Shown here one piece after another: positions 1 through 7,578 of a stretch of DNA of 64,000 nucleotides (positions within the stretch are counted from its first letter, which is position 1; every line of letters starts with the position of its first letter). The stretch covers positions 62,001-126,000 of the forward strand of contig NZ_LIQF01000003.1 of the NCBI RefSeq assembly GCF_001418205.1, read 5' to 3'. Source of the DNA: Marinomonas fungiae. GTDB taxonomy: Bacteria; Pseudomonadota; Gammaproteobacteria; Pseudomonadales; Marinomonadaceae. The translations under genes were made by a program, and so were the position numbers. The notes under the pieces are model-generated. The model was not told where the DNA came from. It ran no database searches and was given only the letters and a program-made list of their open reading frames with translations.

Positions 1-1
1 A

Positions 2-328
2 GTGCCGAAAATGACCATGGTGTCTGAGCCCACTAATGGTGGTGCTATCTCCACGCGGACCTTTATCCCGCATCGCTGCCATGCGTCGATTGGTGTATTA
101 GGGGCGGTGAGTGTGGCCACGGCAGCGGTATTGCAAGGTTCACCGGCTAATGTTTTGGCTGTATATGAGCCAGCGGCGCAAATGACCTTGGATGTTGAAC
201 ACCCAACGGGTTGTATGACGGTGGTGCTAGATCAAAACAGTGAAGGCGAGGTGGACTCTGCGGCCTTGTTACGGACTGCGCGCAAACTGTTTGACGGTAA
301 AGTATTTGTACATAAGAACGGCTTGTAA
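2..328 (+). CDS. galD: 4-oxalomesaconate tautomerase, PrpF family (C-terminal part)
   Basis: This is the last ~108 residues of a PrpF-fold isomerase; the reading frame is open to the left edge, so the gene starts outside the window. The GGAIS and SVATAAVLQG segments resemble the C-terminal half of GalD/LigU proteins. These act on 4-oxalomesaconate, the product of pyrone-dicarboxylate hydrolysis: GalD interconverts keto and enol forms, and LigU moves the double bond. The lactonase that makes this substrate follows 42 bases downstream on the same strand, which supports the pathway assignment. GalD-type and LigU-type activity cannot be told apart from this fragment. A methylaconitate isomerase (PrpF) is the alternative, made unlikely by the neighbours. 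Confidence 0.75.
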   Translation: MPKMTMVSEPTNGGAISTRTFIPHRCHASIGVLGAVSVATAAVLQGSPANVLAVYEPAAQMTLDVEHPTGCMTVVLDQNSEGEVDSAALLRTARKLFDGKVFVHKNGL

Positions 329-370
329 GCTGCTCTTTCATTAAAAAGAATAACGATAGGTAGCTAAAAA

Positions 371-1240
371 ATGGACAAAGATTATCTTCCATTTCATCCA
401 AATCCAAGTAAACCAACATACCAAGCCCCAGAAGGCGCGGTTGATGCACACTGCCACGTTTTTGGTCCGGCTGACAAATTTCCCTACCATCCAAAACGTA
501 AATACACCCCATGTGATGCTTCAAAAGAGCAACTGTTCGCACTACGTGATCACCTAGGTTTTTCTCGCAATGTCATCGTTCAGGCGTCTTGTCACAGTAC
601 TGACAACGCTGCACTGATTGATGCGTTGCAAACAGCGGGTGAATTGGCTCGTGGTGTCGCATTTATCGATGACAGTTTCACCATTGAACAGCTTCAAGAG
701 ATGCACGATGCCGGTGTTCGTGGTGTGCGCTTTAACTTTGTGAAGCGTTTGGTAGACAGCACACCGCGTGAAGTATTCTTTTCCATTGCCGAGAAAATCA
801 AAACACTGGGCTGGCACATCGTGGTGTACTTTGAGGCGCCAGATCTAGAAGAGTTGATTCCATTCCTAAAAGAGCTAGGTACAACCATTGTGGTGGATCA
901 CATGGGGCGCCCAGATGTAGCCAAAGGTGTTGATCATCCTGACTTCCAGCGGTTCGTGAATTTCATGGCTGAGAACGACAATGTTTGGTGCAAAGTGAGC
1001 TGCCCTGAGCGCCTAACGCTGCAAGCGCCTGATTACTCTGATGTTGTGCCTTTTGCAAAGACATTGGTTGAGCAATTCCCTGATCGCGTACTTTGGGGGA
1101 CGGATTGGCCGCACCCAAATATGAAGTCGCATGTGCCTGACGACGGCCACCTGGTTGATGTGATTCCAATGATTGCAACAACACAAGAGCTTCAGCATAA
1201 GCTGCTAGTGGATAACCCAATGCGTCTATACTGGAATTAA
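371..1240 (+). CDS. ligI: 2-pyrone-4,6-dicarboxylate lactonase
   Basis: A 289-residue amidohydrolase-superfamily protein. It hydrolyses 2-pyrone-4,6-dicarboxylate to 4-oxalomesaconate in the cytoplasm, the step after LigC in the protocatechuate 4,5-cleavage pathway. Visible motifs are the N-terminal DAHCHVFGP (the HxH of the fold, about residue 27), VDHMGRP in the middle (about residue 176) and GTDWPHPN near residue 243, which carries the conserved Asp. Length and motif order fit LigI. It sits between the tautomerase and the first dioxygenase pair, 34 bases before ligA, and is probably co-transcribed with both. The ribosome binding site is weak. A generic amidohydrolase would be the alternative, but the context is specific. 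Confidence 0.88.
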   Translation: MDKDYLPFHPNPSKPTYQAPEGAVDAHCHVFGPADKFPYHPKRKYTPCDASKEQLFALRDHLGFSRNVIVQASCHSTDNAALIDALQTAGELARGVAFIDDSFTIEQLQEMHDAGVRGVRFNFVKRLVDSTPREVFFSIAEKIKTLGWHIVVYFEAPDLEELIPFLKELGTTIVVDHMGRPDVAKGVDHPDFQRFVNFMAENDNVWCKVSCPERLTLQAPDYSDVVPFAKTLVEQFPDRVLWGTDWPHPNMKSHVPDDGHLVDVIPMIATTQELQHKLLVDNPMRLYWN

Positions 1241-1274
1241 TCCGGTAGAGAACCGAATCAAAAGAGGTCACCCC

Positions 1275-1634
1275 ATGGCGACTAATGAAAAACGAGACAT
1301 TCCTGGTACCTACCTTTTTGATAGCAAGATGGCGAAAAAAGGTTATGGCCTGAATAAAATGTGCTACTCCTTTAATAATCAGGAAGCGCGTGATGAATTT
1401 AACGCAGATCCAGATGCGTACTGCGATAAATTCAATTTAACAGTAGCTCAGAAAAAAGCGATTAAAGAAAAAGATATTATCGCGATGCTACGAGAAGGTG
1501 GCAGTATTTATTATCTAGCTAAATACGCTGGTTTATTAAAACTGAATATGCAAGATATCGGTGCTCTGCAAACAGGCATGAGTGTTGAAGAATTCAAAGA
1601 CATGCTTGTTAAGAACGGTCGAGGAGAAGTGTAA
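1275..1634 (+). CDS. ligA: protocatechuate 4,5-dioxygenase alpha subunit (copy 1)
   Basis: A 119-residue small subunit of a type II extradiol dioxygenase. It caps the active site of the LigB partner and does not itself bind iron. The family signatures LNKMCYSFNN and GGSIYYLAKYAGLL are both present, and the length is normal. A GAGGT ribosome binding site precedes the ATG. The stop codon overlaps the start of the beta-subunit gene by one base (TAATG), the translational coupling expected for a heteromeric enzyme. A second alpha subunit, recognisably homologous but clearly diverged, lies 1.1 kb downstream. Confidence 0.9.
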   Translation: MATNEKRDIPGTYLFDSKMAKKGYGLNKMCYSFNNQEARDEFNADPDAYCDKFNLTVAQKKAIKEKDIIAMLREGGSIYYLAKYAGLLKLNMQDIGALQTGMSVEEFKDMLVKNGRGEV

Positions 1635-2485
1635 TGGCGAATATTATCGGTGGTATTACGACTTCTCATATTCCTGCGATTGCTAATGCGATGGCAAACG
1701 GTTTAGAAGAGACGCCATACTGGAAACCTTTCTTTGATGGTTATCCACCAGTACGCGATTGGCTGAATGAGAAGAAACCTGATGTAATCATTCTGTTCTA
1801 CAACGATCACGGTTTGGAATTCTTCATTGATAAAAAACCGACTTTTGCGATTGGTGTGGCGGATGAGTACCACAATGCCGACGAAGGTTGGGGTATCCCT
1901 ACCATTCCACCTGTAACGGGCGAATCAGATCTTTCTTGGCACATTGCCAATAGTTTGGTCGAAGATGGTTTCGATATGACCATCTGTCAGGAAATGAAAG
2001 TAGATCACGGTCTAACTGTTCCTTTGAACCTAATGTGGCCGGGTTATAACTATGGTCATGTGAAAGTCATTCCGGTCTGTATCAACTGTGAACAGCACCC
2101 GATGCCTCAACCTAAGCGTACCTATGCGCTGGGTCAAGCGATAGGGCGAGCGGTTGCATCTTTCGATCAAGACCTCAAAGTAGCGGTGTTTGGTACTGGT
2201 GGTATGTCTCATCAGCTAGACGGCGAACGTGCAGGCATCATCAATCGTGAGTTTGATATAGATTGCTTGGATAAGCTGGTATCTGACCCAGAAGCTTTAA
2301 CTAAATACTCTAATCTGGATCTTGTGGAAATTGCCGGTGCCCAAGGCGTCGAGCTGAATATGCTGATTGCCATGCGTGGCACCTTGATTGGTGAAGTAAA
2401 AGAGCTCCACCGTAACTACCATGCACCGATTTCCAATACTGGTTCAGGCTTAATGCTGCTTGAGCATACCATGCCGAAGAAATAG
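1634..2485 (+). CDS. ligB: protocatechuate 4,5-dioxygenase beta subunit (copy 1)
   Basis: A 283-residue catalytic subunit. With LigA it opens the ring of protocatechuate (or a related catechol acid such as gallate) next to the hydroxyls, using Fe(II) and O2, to give 4-carboxy-2-hydroxymuconate semialdehyde. His12 (in TTSHIPAI) and His59 (in FYNDHG) correspond to the two iron-ligand histidines of LigB. GTGGMSHQLDG holds the catalytic histidine, and GAQGVELNM the glutamate ligand. The gene ends the first transcription unit and is followed by a strong hairpin terminator. The true substrate preference relative to copy 2 cannot be read from the sequence. Confidence 0.9.
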   Translation: MANIIGGITTSHIPAIANAMANGLEETPYWKPFFDGYPPVRDWLNEKKPDVIILFYNDHGLEFFIDKKPTFAIGVADEYHNADEGWGIPTIPPVTGESDLSWHIANSLVEDGFDMTICQEMKVDHGLTVPLNLMWPGYNYGHVKVIPVCINCEQHPMPQPKRTYALGQAIGRAVASFDQDLKVAVFGTGGMSHQLDGERAGIINREFDIDCLDKLVSDPEALTKYSNLDLVEIAGAQGVELNMLIAMRGTLIGEVKELHRNYHAPISNTGSGLMLLEHTMPKK

Positions 2486-2527
2486 TCGCGCGTTTCTCTC
2501 TCCTTTCTAGGGAAAAGTACTGACTGC

Positions 2528-2557
2528 AAAAGCCATAACACCCGTTATGGCTTTTTT
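2528..2557 (+). terminator. rho-independent terminator after ligAB copy 1
   Basis: A 12-bp perfect stem, AAAAGCCATAAC with GTTATGGCTTTT, around a 4-base loop, running into a T tract. It separates the first ligAB pair from the second, so the second pair needs its own promoter in the following ~170 bases. Confidence 0.88.
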
Positions 2558-2619
2558 ATTGCCTAATGTTTTTATATAAGTTTTATGCATAGCCCATCGA
2601 TTTTCTGCACCTAATTAAC

Positions 2620-2696
2620 TCACTTGCTAGTGATAGATTTAAGTCAAGGAATAGCCTTCTGCTAAAGCCCATACTCACTCATAGATAGACAATCTA
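2620..2696. promoter_or_regulatory. candidate operator region of ligAB copy 2
   Basis: The leader between the ligAB terminator and the second ligA holds two short dyads. One is TCACT-TGCT-AGTGA at 2620-2633; the other is TAGAT-AGACA-ATCTA at 2682-2696. The second ends about 35 bases before the ATG. Such spacing suits LysR-type or other dimeric regulators, and a LysR regulator is encoded 3.5 kb away. No convincing -35/-10 pair was found, so the promoter itself is not placed. Confidence 0.3.
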
Positions 2697-2730
2697 GTGA
2701 TTCAATAAAAATAAAACGGTGAGGTAACAA

Positions 2731-3078
2731 ATGACTCAAACAGTCGATATTCCAGGAACAATTATGCTCGATGGCCCTATGGCCACTAAAGGCTATCCAC
2801 TTAACAAGATGTGTTATTCATTTAACAATGCAGCGGCCCGTAACGAGTTTAAGCAAGATGAAGAAGCCTACTACGAAAAGTTCAAACTAACTGAAGAACA
2901 ACGAGATGCGATGCGTAAACGTGATGTGATCGCCATGCTCGAAGCTGGGGGCAGTATCTACTATTTAGCAAAATTTGCAGGCTTATTAGGCTTGAGTGTG
3001 CAAGACGTTGGTGGCCTGCAGACTGGCATGACAACCGAAGAATTTAAAGCATTTTTGGTCAAACAGGGAGAAATCTAA
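2731..3078 (+). CDS. ligA: protocatechuate 4,5-dioxygenase alpha subunit (copy 2)
   Basis: A 115-residue LigA paralogue with the same LNKMCYSFNN and GGSIYYLAKFAGLL signatures as copy 1. Many positions differ elsewhere, so this is an old duplication or a separately acquired pair and not a recent tandem copy. The ATG has a GTGAGG ribosome binding site. The gene overlaps its beta subunit by one base, exactly as in copy 1. Both copies look intact. It may confer a different substrate range, for example gallate or 3-O-methylgallate, but nothing visible settles that. Confidence 0.88.
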   Translation: MTQTVDIPGTIMLDGPMATKGYPLNKMCYSFNNAAARNEFKQDEEAYYEKFKLTEEQRDAMRKRDVIAMLEAGGSIYYLAKFAGLLGLSVQDVGGLQTGMTTEEFKAFLVKQGEI

Positions 3079-3932
3079 TGGCGAAACTACTAGGTGGCAT
3101 CGCCACATCACACATTCCAGCGATTGGCGTGGCTATGGATCAAGGGCTAGAAAACACACCTTATTGGAAAGAGTTTTTCGAAGCTTACCCGCCAGTACGG
3201 GATTGGCTATACACACAAGAACCGGATATCGCAATCGTCTTCTACAACGACCACGGTTTAGAGTTTTTCCATGATCGTAAGCCGACCTTTGCCATGGGGG
3301 CGGCAGCACAATATGAAAACGCCGATGAAGGTTGGGGGATTGCTGAAATCCCACCTGTAACGGGTGAGACTGAGCTGTCTTGGCATATTGTCAATCATCT
3401 GATTGAGCATGACTTTGACATTACCGTGTGCCAAGAAATGAAAGTTGATCATGGTTTGACAGTGCCGCTAACTCTGATGTGGCCGGGGCACAAATACGGT
3501 CATGTGAAGGTGATCCCTGTGGCGATCAACTGTGAGCGTCACCCTATGCCAAAACCAAGCCGCAGTTACGCCTTTGGTAAAGCCATTGGCGATGCAGTTC
3601 GTAGCTTTGCGGGGGATCAAAAGGTGATTGTCATGGGCACTGGTGGTTTATCACATCAGCTAGATGGTCAGCGAGCAGGCTTTATCAATAAGCCATTTGA
3701 TTTGTATTGTATGGACAAAATGGTTGATGAGCCTGAGCTTTTAACGTGCTATTCAAACTACGAATTGGTTGAGAAAGCCGGTGCCCAAGGGGTTGAGCTA
3801 AATATGTGGTTAGCTATGCGAGGTGCTTTGGAAGGGGAGGGGAAACTTAAAGAGCTACATCGTAGTTATCATTTGCCAATCTCTAATACTGGTGCGGGTC
3901 TGCAGCTTCTTGCGACCGACAATGCTCGTTAA
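3078..3932 (+). CDS. ligB: protocatechuate 4,5-dioxygenase beta subunit (copy 2)
   Basis: A 284-residue catalytic subunit homologous throughout to copy 1. The iron-ligand histidines are at the same places (ATSHIPAI, FYNDHG), along with GTGGLSHQLDG and the glutamate in GAQGVELNM. Differences cluster in the middle and at the C-terminus, where copy 2 has a three-residue longer loop (GALEGEGKLKELH). It ends in front of a bidirectional terminator facing the convergent aldo/keto reductase. Two complete dioxygenases in one cluster suggest either gene dosage or division of labour between related aromatic acids. Confidence 0.88.
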   Translation: MAKLLGGIATSHIPAIGVAMDQGLENTPYWKEFFEAYPPVRDWLYTQEPDIAIVFYNDHGLEFFHDRKPTFAMGAAAQYENADEGWGIAEIPPVTGETELSWHIVNHLIEHDFDITVCQEMKVDHGLTVPLTLMWPGHKYGHVKVIPVAINCERHPMPKPSRSYAFGKAIGDAVRSFAGDQKVIVMGTGGLSHQLDGQRAGFINKPFDLYCMDKMVDEPELLTCYSNYELVEKAGAQGVELNMWLAMRGALEGEGKLKELHRSYHLPISNTGAGLQLLATDNAR

Positions 3933-3964
3933 TGGTTTGATGTTAGCGCTGTAAGGATGGCAAT

Positions 3965-4000
3965 AAAGAAAAGGAGAACTTTTGATTCTCCTTTTCTTTT
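3965..4000. terminator. bidirectional terminator between ligB copy 2 and the aldo/keto reductase
   Basis: A 14-bp stem, AAAGAAAAGGAGAA with TTCTCCTTTTCTTT, around loop CTTTTGA. A-rich and T-rich flanks give a U tract on the plus strand and a shorter one on the minus strand. It lies between convergent genes. Confidence 0.85.
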
Positions 4001-4025
4001 ATTCGCTCAATAGGGTGTTATGAGC

Positions 4026-5009
4026 TTAAAACTCTTCGGTATCGATTTCTTTTTGCTGCGCTTCATTGTAACGAGTGCCGCTGACATTATTCTGGTTGAT
4101 CATGTCATTCAAGTCGCTCAATTGGCTGTCTGTCAATTTCACGTCGGTGGCGCCTAGATTGTCACCCATATGGTTAACGAAACGCGTGCCAGGGATAGCC
4201 ACCACGTGGTCACCTTGATGCAGTACCCACGCTAGTGCTAACTGAGCAGGAGAGCAGCCGATTTCTTTTGCCATCCCTAGGAAGTTGCTAAGCAAAGCAA
4301 TATTTGAAGGGTAGTGATCTTCGTTAAAGCGCGGCATATTGAGGCGGATATCACCTTGCTCTAAGTCGCTTGCACTCTTCACTGCGCCGGTTAGATAGCC
4401 ACGAGCCAAAGGGCTAAATGCCACAAACGTCACACCGAGCTCTTTCGTTGCCTCAAGAGTGGCGATCTCTGGGTTTCGTGTCCACAGTGAGTATTCTGAT
4501 TGAAGCGCAGTAATCGGCGCTTCTTTGTAGGCTTTGCGCAGAGTGTCGGCAGATACTTCAGATAGGCCAATCGCACCGATTTTGCCTTCTTTCACTAGGT
4601 CATTTAGAGCGCCGACACTTTCTTCAATGGCAATATTCGGGTCTTTACGATGTAAGTAGTAAAGGTCAATGTGCTCAACACCTAGGCGCTTTAAGCTGTT
4701 TTCACATTGTTGGCGGATATTTTCTGGGCGACCATTGATTTCTTTTTTGCCATCGACAATGGCCATACCGCATTTACTGGCTAAGAAAAACTCTTTGCGT
4801 AAGTGTTTAAGGGCTTTACCAACTAATAGTTCGTTTTTGCCGCCACCGTATAGCGTTGCTGTATCAAAATGCCGGTAGCCCATGTCAAAGGCTTCGTGAA
4901 GTGCTTTAACAGCTTCGTCTTCTGCTACCGGCGAACCGTACGCGTGAGATAAGTTCATACAACCAAGGCCGATACTTGGTGTCAGTAAATGGGGGTGTTT
5001 TTTCGACAT
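4026..5009 (-). CDS. aldo/keto reductase
   Basis: A 327-residue NADPH-type aldo/keto reductase. The catalytic tetrad is recognisable: Asp and Tyr in FDTATLYGGG, Lys in FLASKCGM and His in DLYYLHRKD. The C-terminal half carries the AIGLSEVS and FSPLARGYLTG segments typical of the YajO/Tas-like group that reduces aldehydes or ketones. It lies inside the lig island, downstream of ligC on the same strand, but a terminator separates them. A role in the aromatic pathway, for example handling an aldehyde derived from lignin, is possible but unproven. I cannot name its substrate. Confidence 0.8.
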   Translation of the reverse strand: MSKKHPHLLTPSIGLGCMNLSHAYGSPVAEDEAVKALHEAFDMGYRHFDTATLYGGGKNELLVGKALKHLRKEFFLASKCGMAIVDGKKEINGRPENIRQQCENSLKRLGVEHIDLYYLHRKDPNIAIEESVGALNDLVKEGKIGAIGLSEVSADTLRKAYKEAPITALQSEYSLWTRNPEIATLEATKELGVTFVAFSPLARGYLTGAVKSASDLEQGDIRLNMPRFNEDHYPSNIALLSNFLGMAKEIGCSPAQLALAWVLHQGDHVVAIPGTRFVNHMGDNLGATDVKLTDSQLSDLNDMINQNNVSGTRYNEAQQKEIDTEEF

Positions 5010-5041
5010 TTTCCTTGCCTCATTTATGGTCGGTATAAATG

Positions 5042-5069
5042 AAAAAAGCAGGGTGCTAAGCCCTGCTTT
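5042..5069 (-). terminator. terminator downstream of ligC
   Basis: Read leftward, the stem AAAGCAGGG/CCCTGCTTT (9 bp, 7-base loop) is followed by a run of six T. It lies just after the ligC stop and before the aldo/keto reductase start, so the two are probably separate units. Confidence 0.8.
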
Positions 5070-5087
5070 GTAGTCACATGCAGTTGT

Positions 5088-6035
5088 TTAATCTTCTAAG
5101 CATTGCTCAAGTTTATGCAGTGTTTCCATCGCGTCAATTGCCTGTGTTACGCAAGCATTTGGTGCGCGGCCTTCTTCGATAGCAGCGATAAACTCGCGGT
5201 CCTGCAACTCGATACCGTTGTTCGATACGGCAACGCCAGATAGGTCGATCTTGTTATCATTGCCGTCAAATAGGTCATCGTAACGAGCGATGTAAGTGCC
5301 GTTATCACAGATGTAACGGAAGAAGGTGCCGAATGGACCATCGTTGTTGAAGGATAGAGATAGGGTGCAGATCGCACCATTTGGTACTTTCATGCCGATG
5401 CTCATATCCATCGCGATGCCAAGTTCTTCATGGATTGGGCCCTGTAGCGCTTGCACTTTGGTGGCCACTTCACCTGTCTGGTATTGGAACAAGTCAACTG
5501 TGTGGCAAGCGTGGTGCCACAGTAGGTGGTCAGTCCAAGAGCGCGCTTGACCTAGAGCATTCTTATTAGAACGACGGAAGAAGTAAGTTTGCACGTCCAT
5601 TTGTTGAACTTTCAGCTCGCCTGCTTGGATCTTGTTGTGAATCCATTGGTGAGATGGATTGAAGCGACGAGTATGGCCAGCCATAGCAACTAGGCCTGTG
5701 CGTTTTTGCACCTCAACCACTTTGCGTGCGTCTTCAATGTTGTCTGCCATTGGAATTTCAGACATAACATGCTTTCCGGCTTCTAAACATTGAATCGTTT
5801 GGGCCGCGTGCATTTGTGTTGGTGTGGCAAGGATAACGGCGTCTACGTCATCACGTGCAAGCGCTTCAGCTAGGTCAGTGGTGTAATGGGGAACGCCGCG
5901 TTCTTCGGCAAAAGCTTTGATCGCATCGGGCTTTGTGCCGACAACTGAAACCACTTCTGAGCCTTCGATGGCTGCAATGGCGTCCATGTGTTTCATACCA
6001 AATGCGCCAGATGCACCTGCAATACAAATTCTCAT
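5088..6035 (-). CDS. ligC: 4-carboxy-2-hydroxymuconate-6-semialdehyde dehydrogenase
   Basis: A 315-residue Gfo/Idh/MocA-family oxidoreductase. It oxidises the hemiacetal form of the LigAB ring-cleavage product with NADP+ to 2-pyrone-4,6-dicarboxylate, the LigI substrate. The N-terminal Rossmann motif is GASGAFGMKHM; VILATPTQMHA and the HVMSEIP segment follow, then the C-terminal oxidoreductase domain with WHHACHTVDLF. Length equals known LigC proteins. An AGGAGA ribosome binding site precedes the ATG. The gene is on the opposite strand to ligI and ligAB, next to the LysR regulator. A perfect-armed dyad (6071-6084) lies about 35 bases upstream and may be its operator. Confidence 0.88.
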   Translation of the reverse strand: MRICIAGASGAFGMKHMDAIAAIEGSEVVSVVGTKPDAIKAFAEERGVPHYTTDLAEALARDDVDAVILATPTQMHAAQTIQCLEAGKHVMSEIPMADNIEDARKVVEVQKRTGLVAMAGHTRRFNPSHQWIHNKIQAGELKVQQMDVQTYFFRRSNKNALGQARSWTDHLLWHHACHTVDLFQYQTGEVATKVQALQGPIHEELGIAMDMSIGMKVPNGAICTLSLSFNNDGPFGTFFRYICDNGTYIARYDDLFDGNDNKIDLSGVAVSNNGIELQDREFIAAIEEGRAPNACVTQAIDAMETLHKLEQCLED

Positions 6036-6070
6036 TAGATATCTCCTAACCGTTGTCTTGTTATTCTAGT

Positions 6071-6084
6071 GAGTCATTTGACTC
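6071..6084. promoter_or_regulatory. inverted repeat upstream of ligC
   Basis: The arms GAGTCA and TGACTC flank a two-base centre. The dyad lies 36-49 bases before the ligC start codon in the gap to the LysR gene. It is a candidate operator; the regulator that binds it is not known from sequence. Confidence 0.35.
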
Positions 6085-6184
6085 GTAGCTGTATCCATTC
6101 AATCTAACATCGACTCTATCAATGATGTAATTCGTTAACCAATAATGCTATTTAAAAAAAGCATAGGGTGGTGTTTGAATTTTT

Positions 6185-7399
6185 TCATCGAAACTGATCA
6201 CATACTTCTCTAAGTACACTTAGAAAATGAGACTGTGTAATGGTTGGAAGCCAGTTTTTACGTACACAAAGGCCGATTGGTCGACGTGTGTGTTCCAATG
6301 GATAAGATAAGATTTTGAGTAAGCCAAGTTCAACTTCTCGCTCCATTTGGTGCTTTGATATCAGAGTTAAACGATCGCTACCTAATAACAGTTCGCGAAT
6401 CAAAATCTGTGAACTGGACTCGACGATGCGACTGGGCTGTGGGCAATCAGCTTGCTCAAAGATCTCTTTAAAAGCGGTTCGAGTGGGGGTCCCCTCGGCG
6501 GGGACTACCCAAGCGAACTTAGCAAGGTCATGTGCAGATATGCTTTCGAGTGACAGTAGAGGGTGATCTGCACGACAAATAATGGACAGTGGGGGATTCC
6601 AAAGTTCTTCTTGGATCACATCGTCCGCAGGCGCAGGGTAACGTAAAGCTCCTAAGACAATATCGATATCGCCATGACGTAAGTGATGCAATAGGTCAGG
6701 GTAAGGACCCTCTATGACTTTAACGTTAACGTCAGGATGTTGATCACCAAAACGCAAAATCGATTTTGGCAAAATGGTGGTGCGTGCTAACGGCATGCTA
6801 CCGAGTGAAATGGTAGAGACGTCTTTGAATTGCAAGGCGTGAATTTCGTAAATGCCTTGGCGTAGCTCATTAAAAGCAAGTTTAGCGGCTTTGGTTAAAG
6901 TCTTCGCAGCATCCGTTGCGTTGATGCCAGTATTGGTTTTATCAAACAAGGCAATGCCCAGTAGTTTTTCTAAATCTCTTGCTGCCCGATGTACTGAGGA
7001 TTGAGAAACACCTAAATTACGACTGGCAATACTGAAGTTTTGCACATCACACACGGCAACTAGCGCCTTCAGCTGGGTTGTACTGATCTGAGCCAATACA
7101 TTAGCGGATAGGGTATCTTTAAGAGCGGGTTCCCTTAAAAGCTCTAAGGTGGAGTCTCTTAAGTAGTTTAGTGAACGCGTCACTCGCTTCTGCCATAAAA
7201 TCCCTGATTCGGTAGGGTACATGCCATCGGAATGACGTTCAAATAGATGGGTCTCCAGCTGCTTCTCTAATTTTGCAATAGCTTGTGTGATCGCTGGCTG
7301 CGATAAGTAGATACGCTCAGACGCTCTGGTGATGCTTTTTAGTTCACAGACCGCCAGAAATACACGTAGATGCCGTAAATTAGGAATTTGAATGTCCAC
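6185..7399 (-). CDS. LysR-type regulator with two N-terminal HTH domains
   Basis: A 404-residue LysR-family protein, about 100 residues longer than the usual ~300. The first winged HTH covers about residues 7-66 (SITRASERIYLSQPAITQAI). A second, degenerate-looking LysR HTH covers about 103-162 (NFSIASRNLGVSQSSVHRAA). The LysR substrate-binding domain follows from about residue 190. The start is read as GTG at 7399 because GGAG sits six bases upstream; an in-frame TTG at 7411 is the alternative. It lies directly upstream of ligC and is the obvious candidate regulator of the protocatechuate genes. The neighbouring dyad at 7428-7450 could be its own binding site. Confidence 0.85.
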   Translation of the reverse strand: MDIQIPNLRHLRVFLAVCELKSITRASERIYLSQPAITQAIAKLEKQLETHLFERHSDGMYPTESGILWQKRVTRSLNYLRDSTLELLREPALKDTLSANVLAQISTTQLKALVAVCDVQNFSIASRNLGVSQSSVHRAARDLEKLLGIALFDKTNTGINATDAAKTLTKAAKLAFNELRQGIYEIHALQFKDVSTISLGSMPLARTTILPKSILRFGDQHPDVNVKVIEGPYPDLLHHLRHGDIDIVLGALRYPAPADDVIQEELWNPPLSIICRADHPLLSLESISAHDLAKFAWVVPAEGTPTRTAFKEIFEQADCPQPSRIVESSSQILIRELLLGSDRLTLISKHQMEREVELGLLKILSYPLEHTRRPIGLCVRKNWLPTITQSHFLSVLREVCDQFR

Positions 7400-7427
7400 C
7401 GCTGGCTCCAATCATTAAATTTAGTTG

Positions 7428-7450
7428 ACTATATCAAAAATGAATATAGT
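7428..7450. promoter_or_regulatory. inverted repeat between the LysR gene and the propeller-GGDEF gene
   Basis: Perfect arms ACTATAT and ATATAGT with a nine-base spacer, and partly symmetric flanks. It lies 29 bases upstream of the LysR start, where an autoregulatory or shared divergent operator would be expected. The A+T content allows chance occurrence. Confidence 0.45.
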
Positions 7451-7578
7451 TTAAAAAGGTTACTTTTAGCTAATTAGATTGACTGTGTGCGGCACATTGT
7501 GATTTGAAATTTTTAAAAATCTACTTTTTTCCTTTTACTTACGCTATTTTGGCTAAAGTTGCTGTGGTGGGATCGAAC

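Noticed and set aside
147-542. A leftward open frame opposite the tautomerase tail and ligI
   Set aside because: It runs antisense through two clear genes, has no recognisable domain and no ribosome site, so it is a shadow of their codon use.
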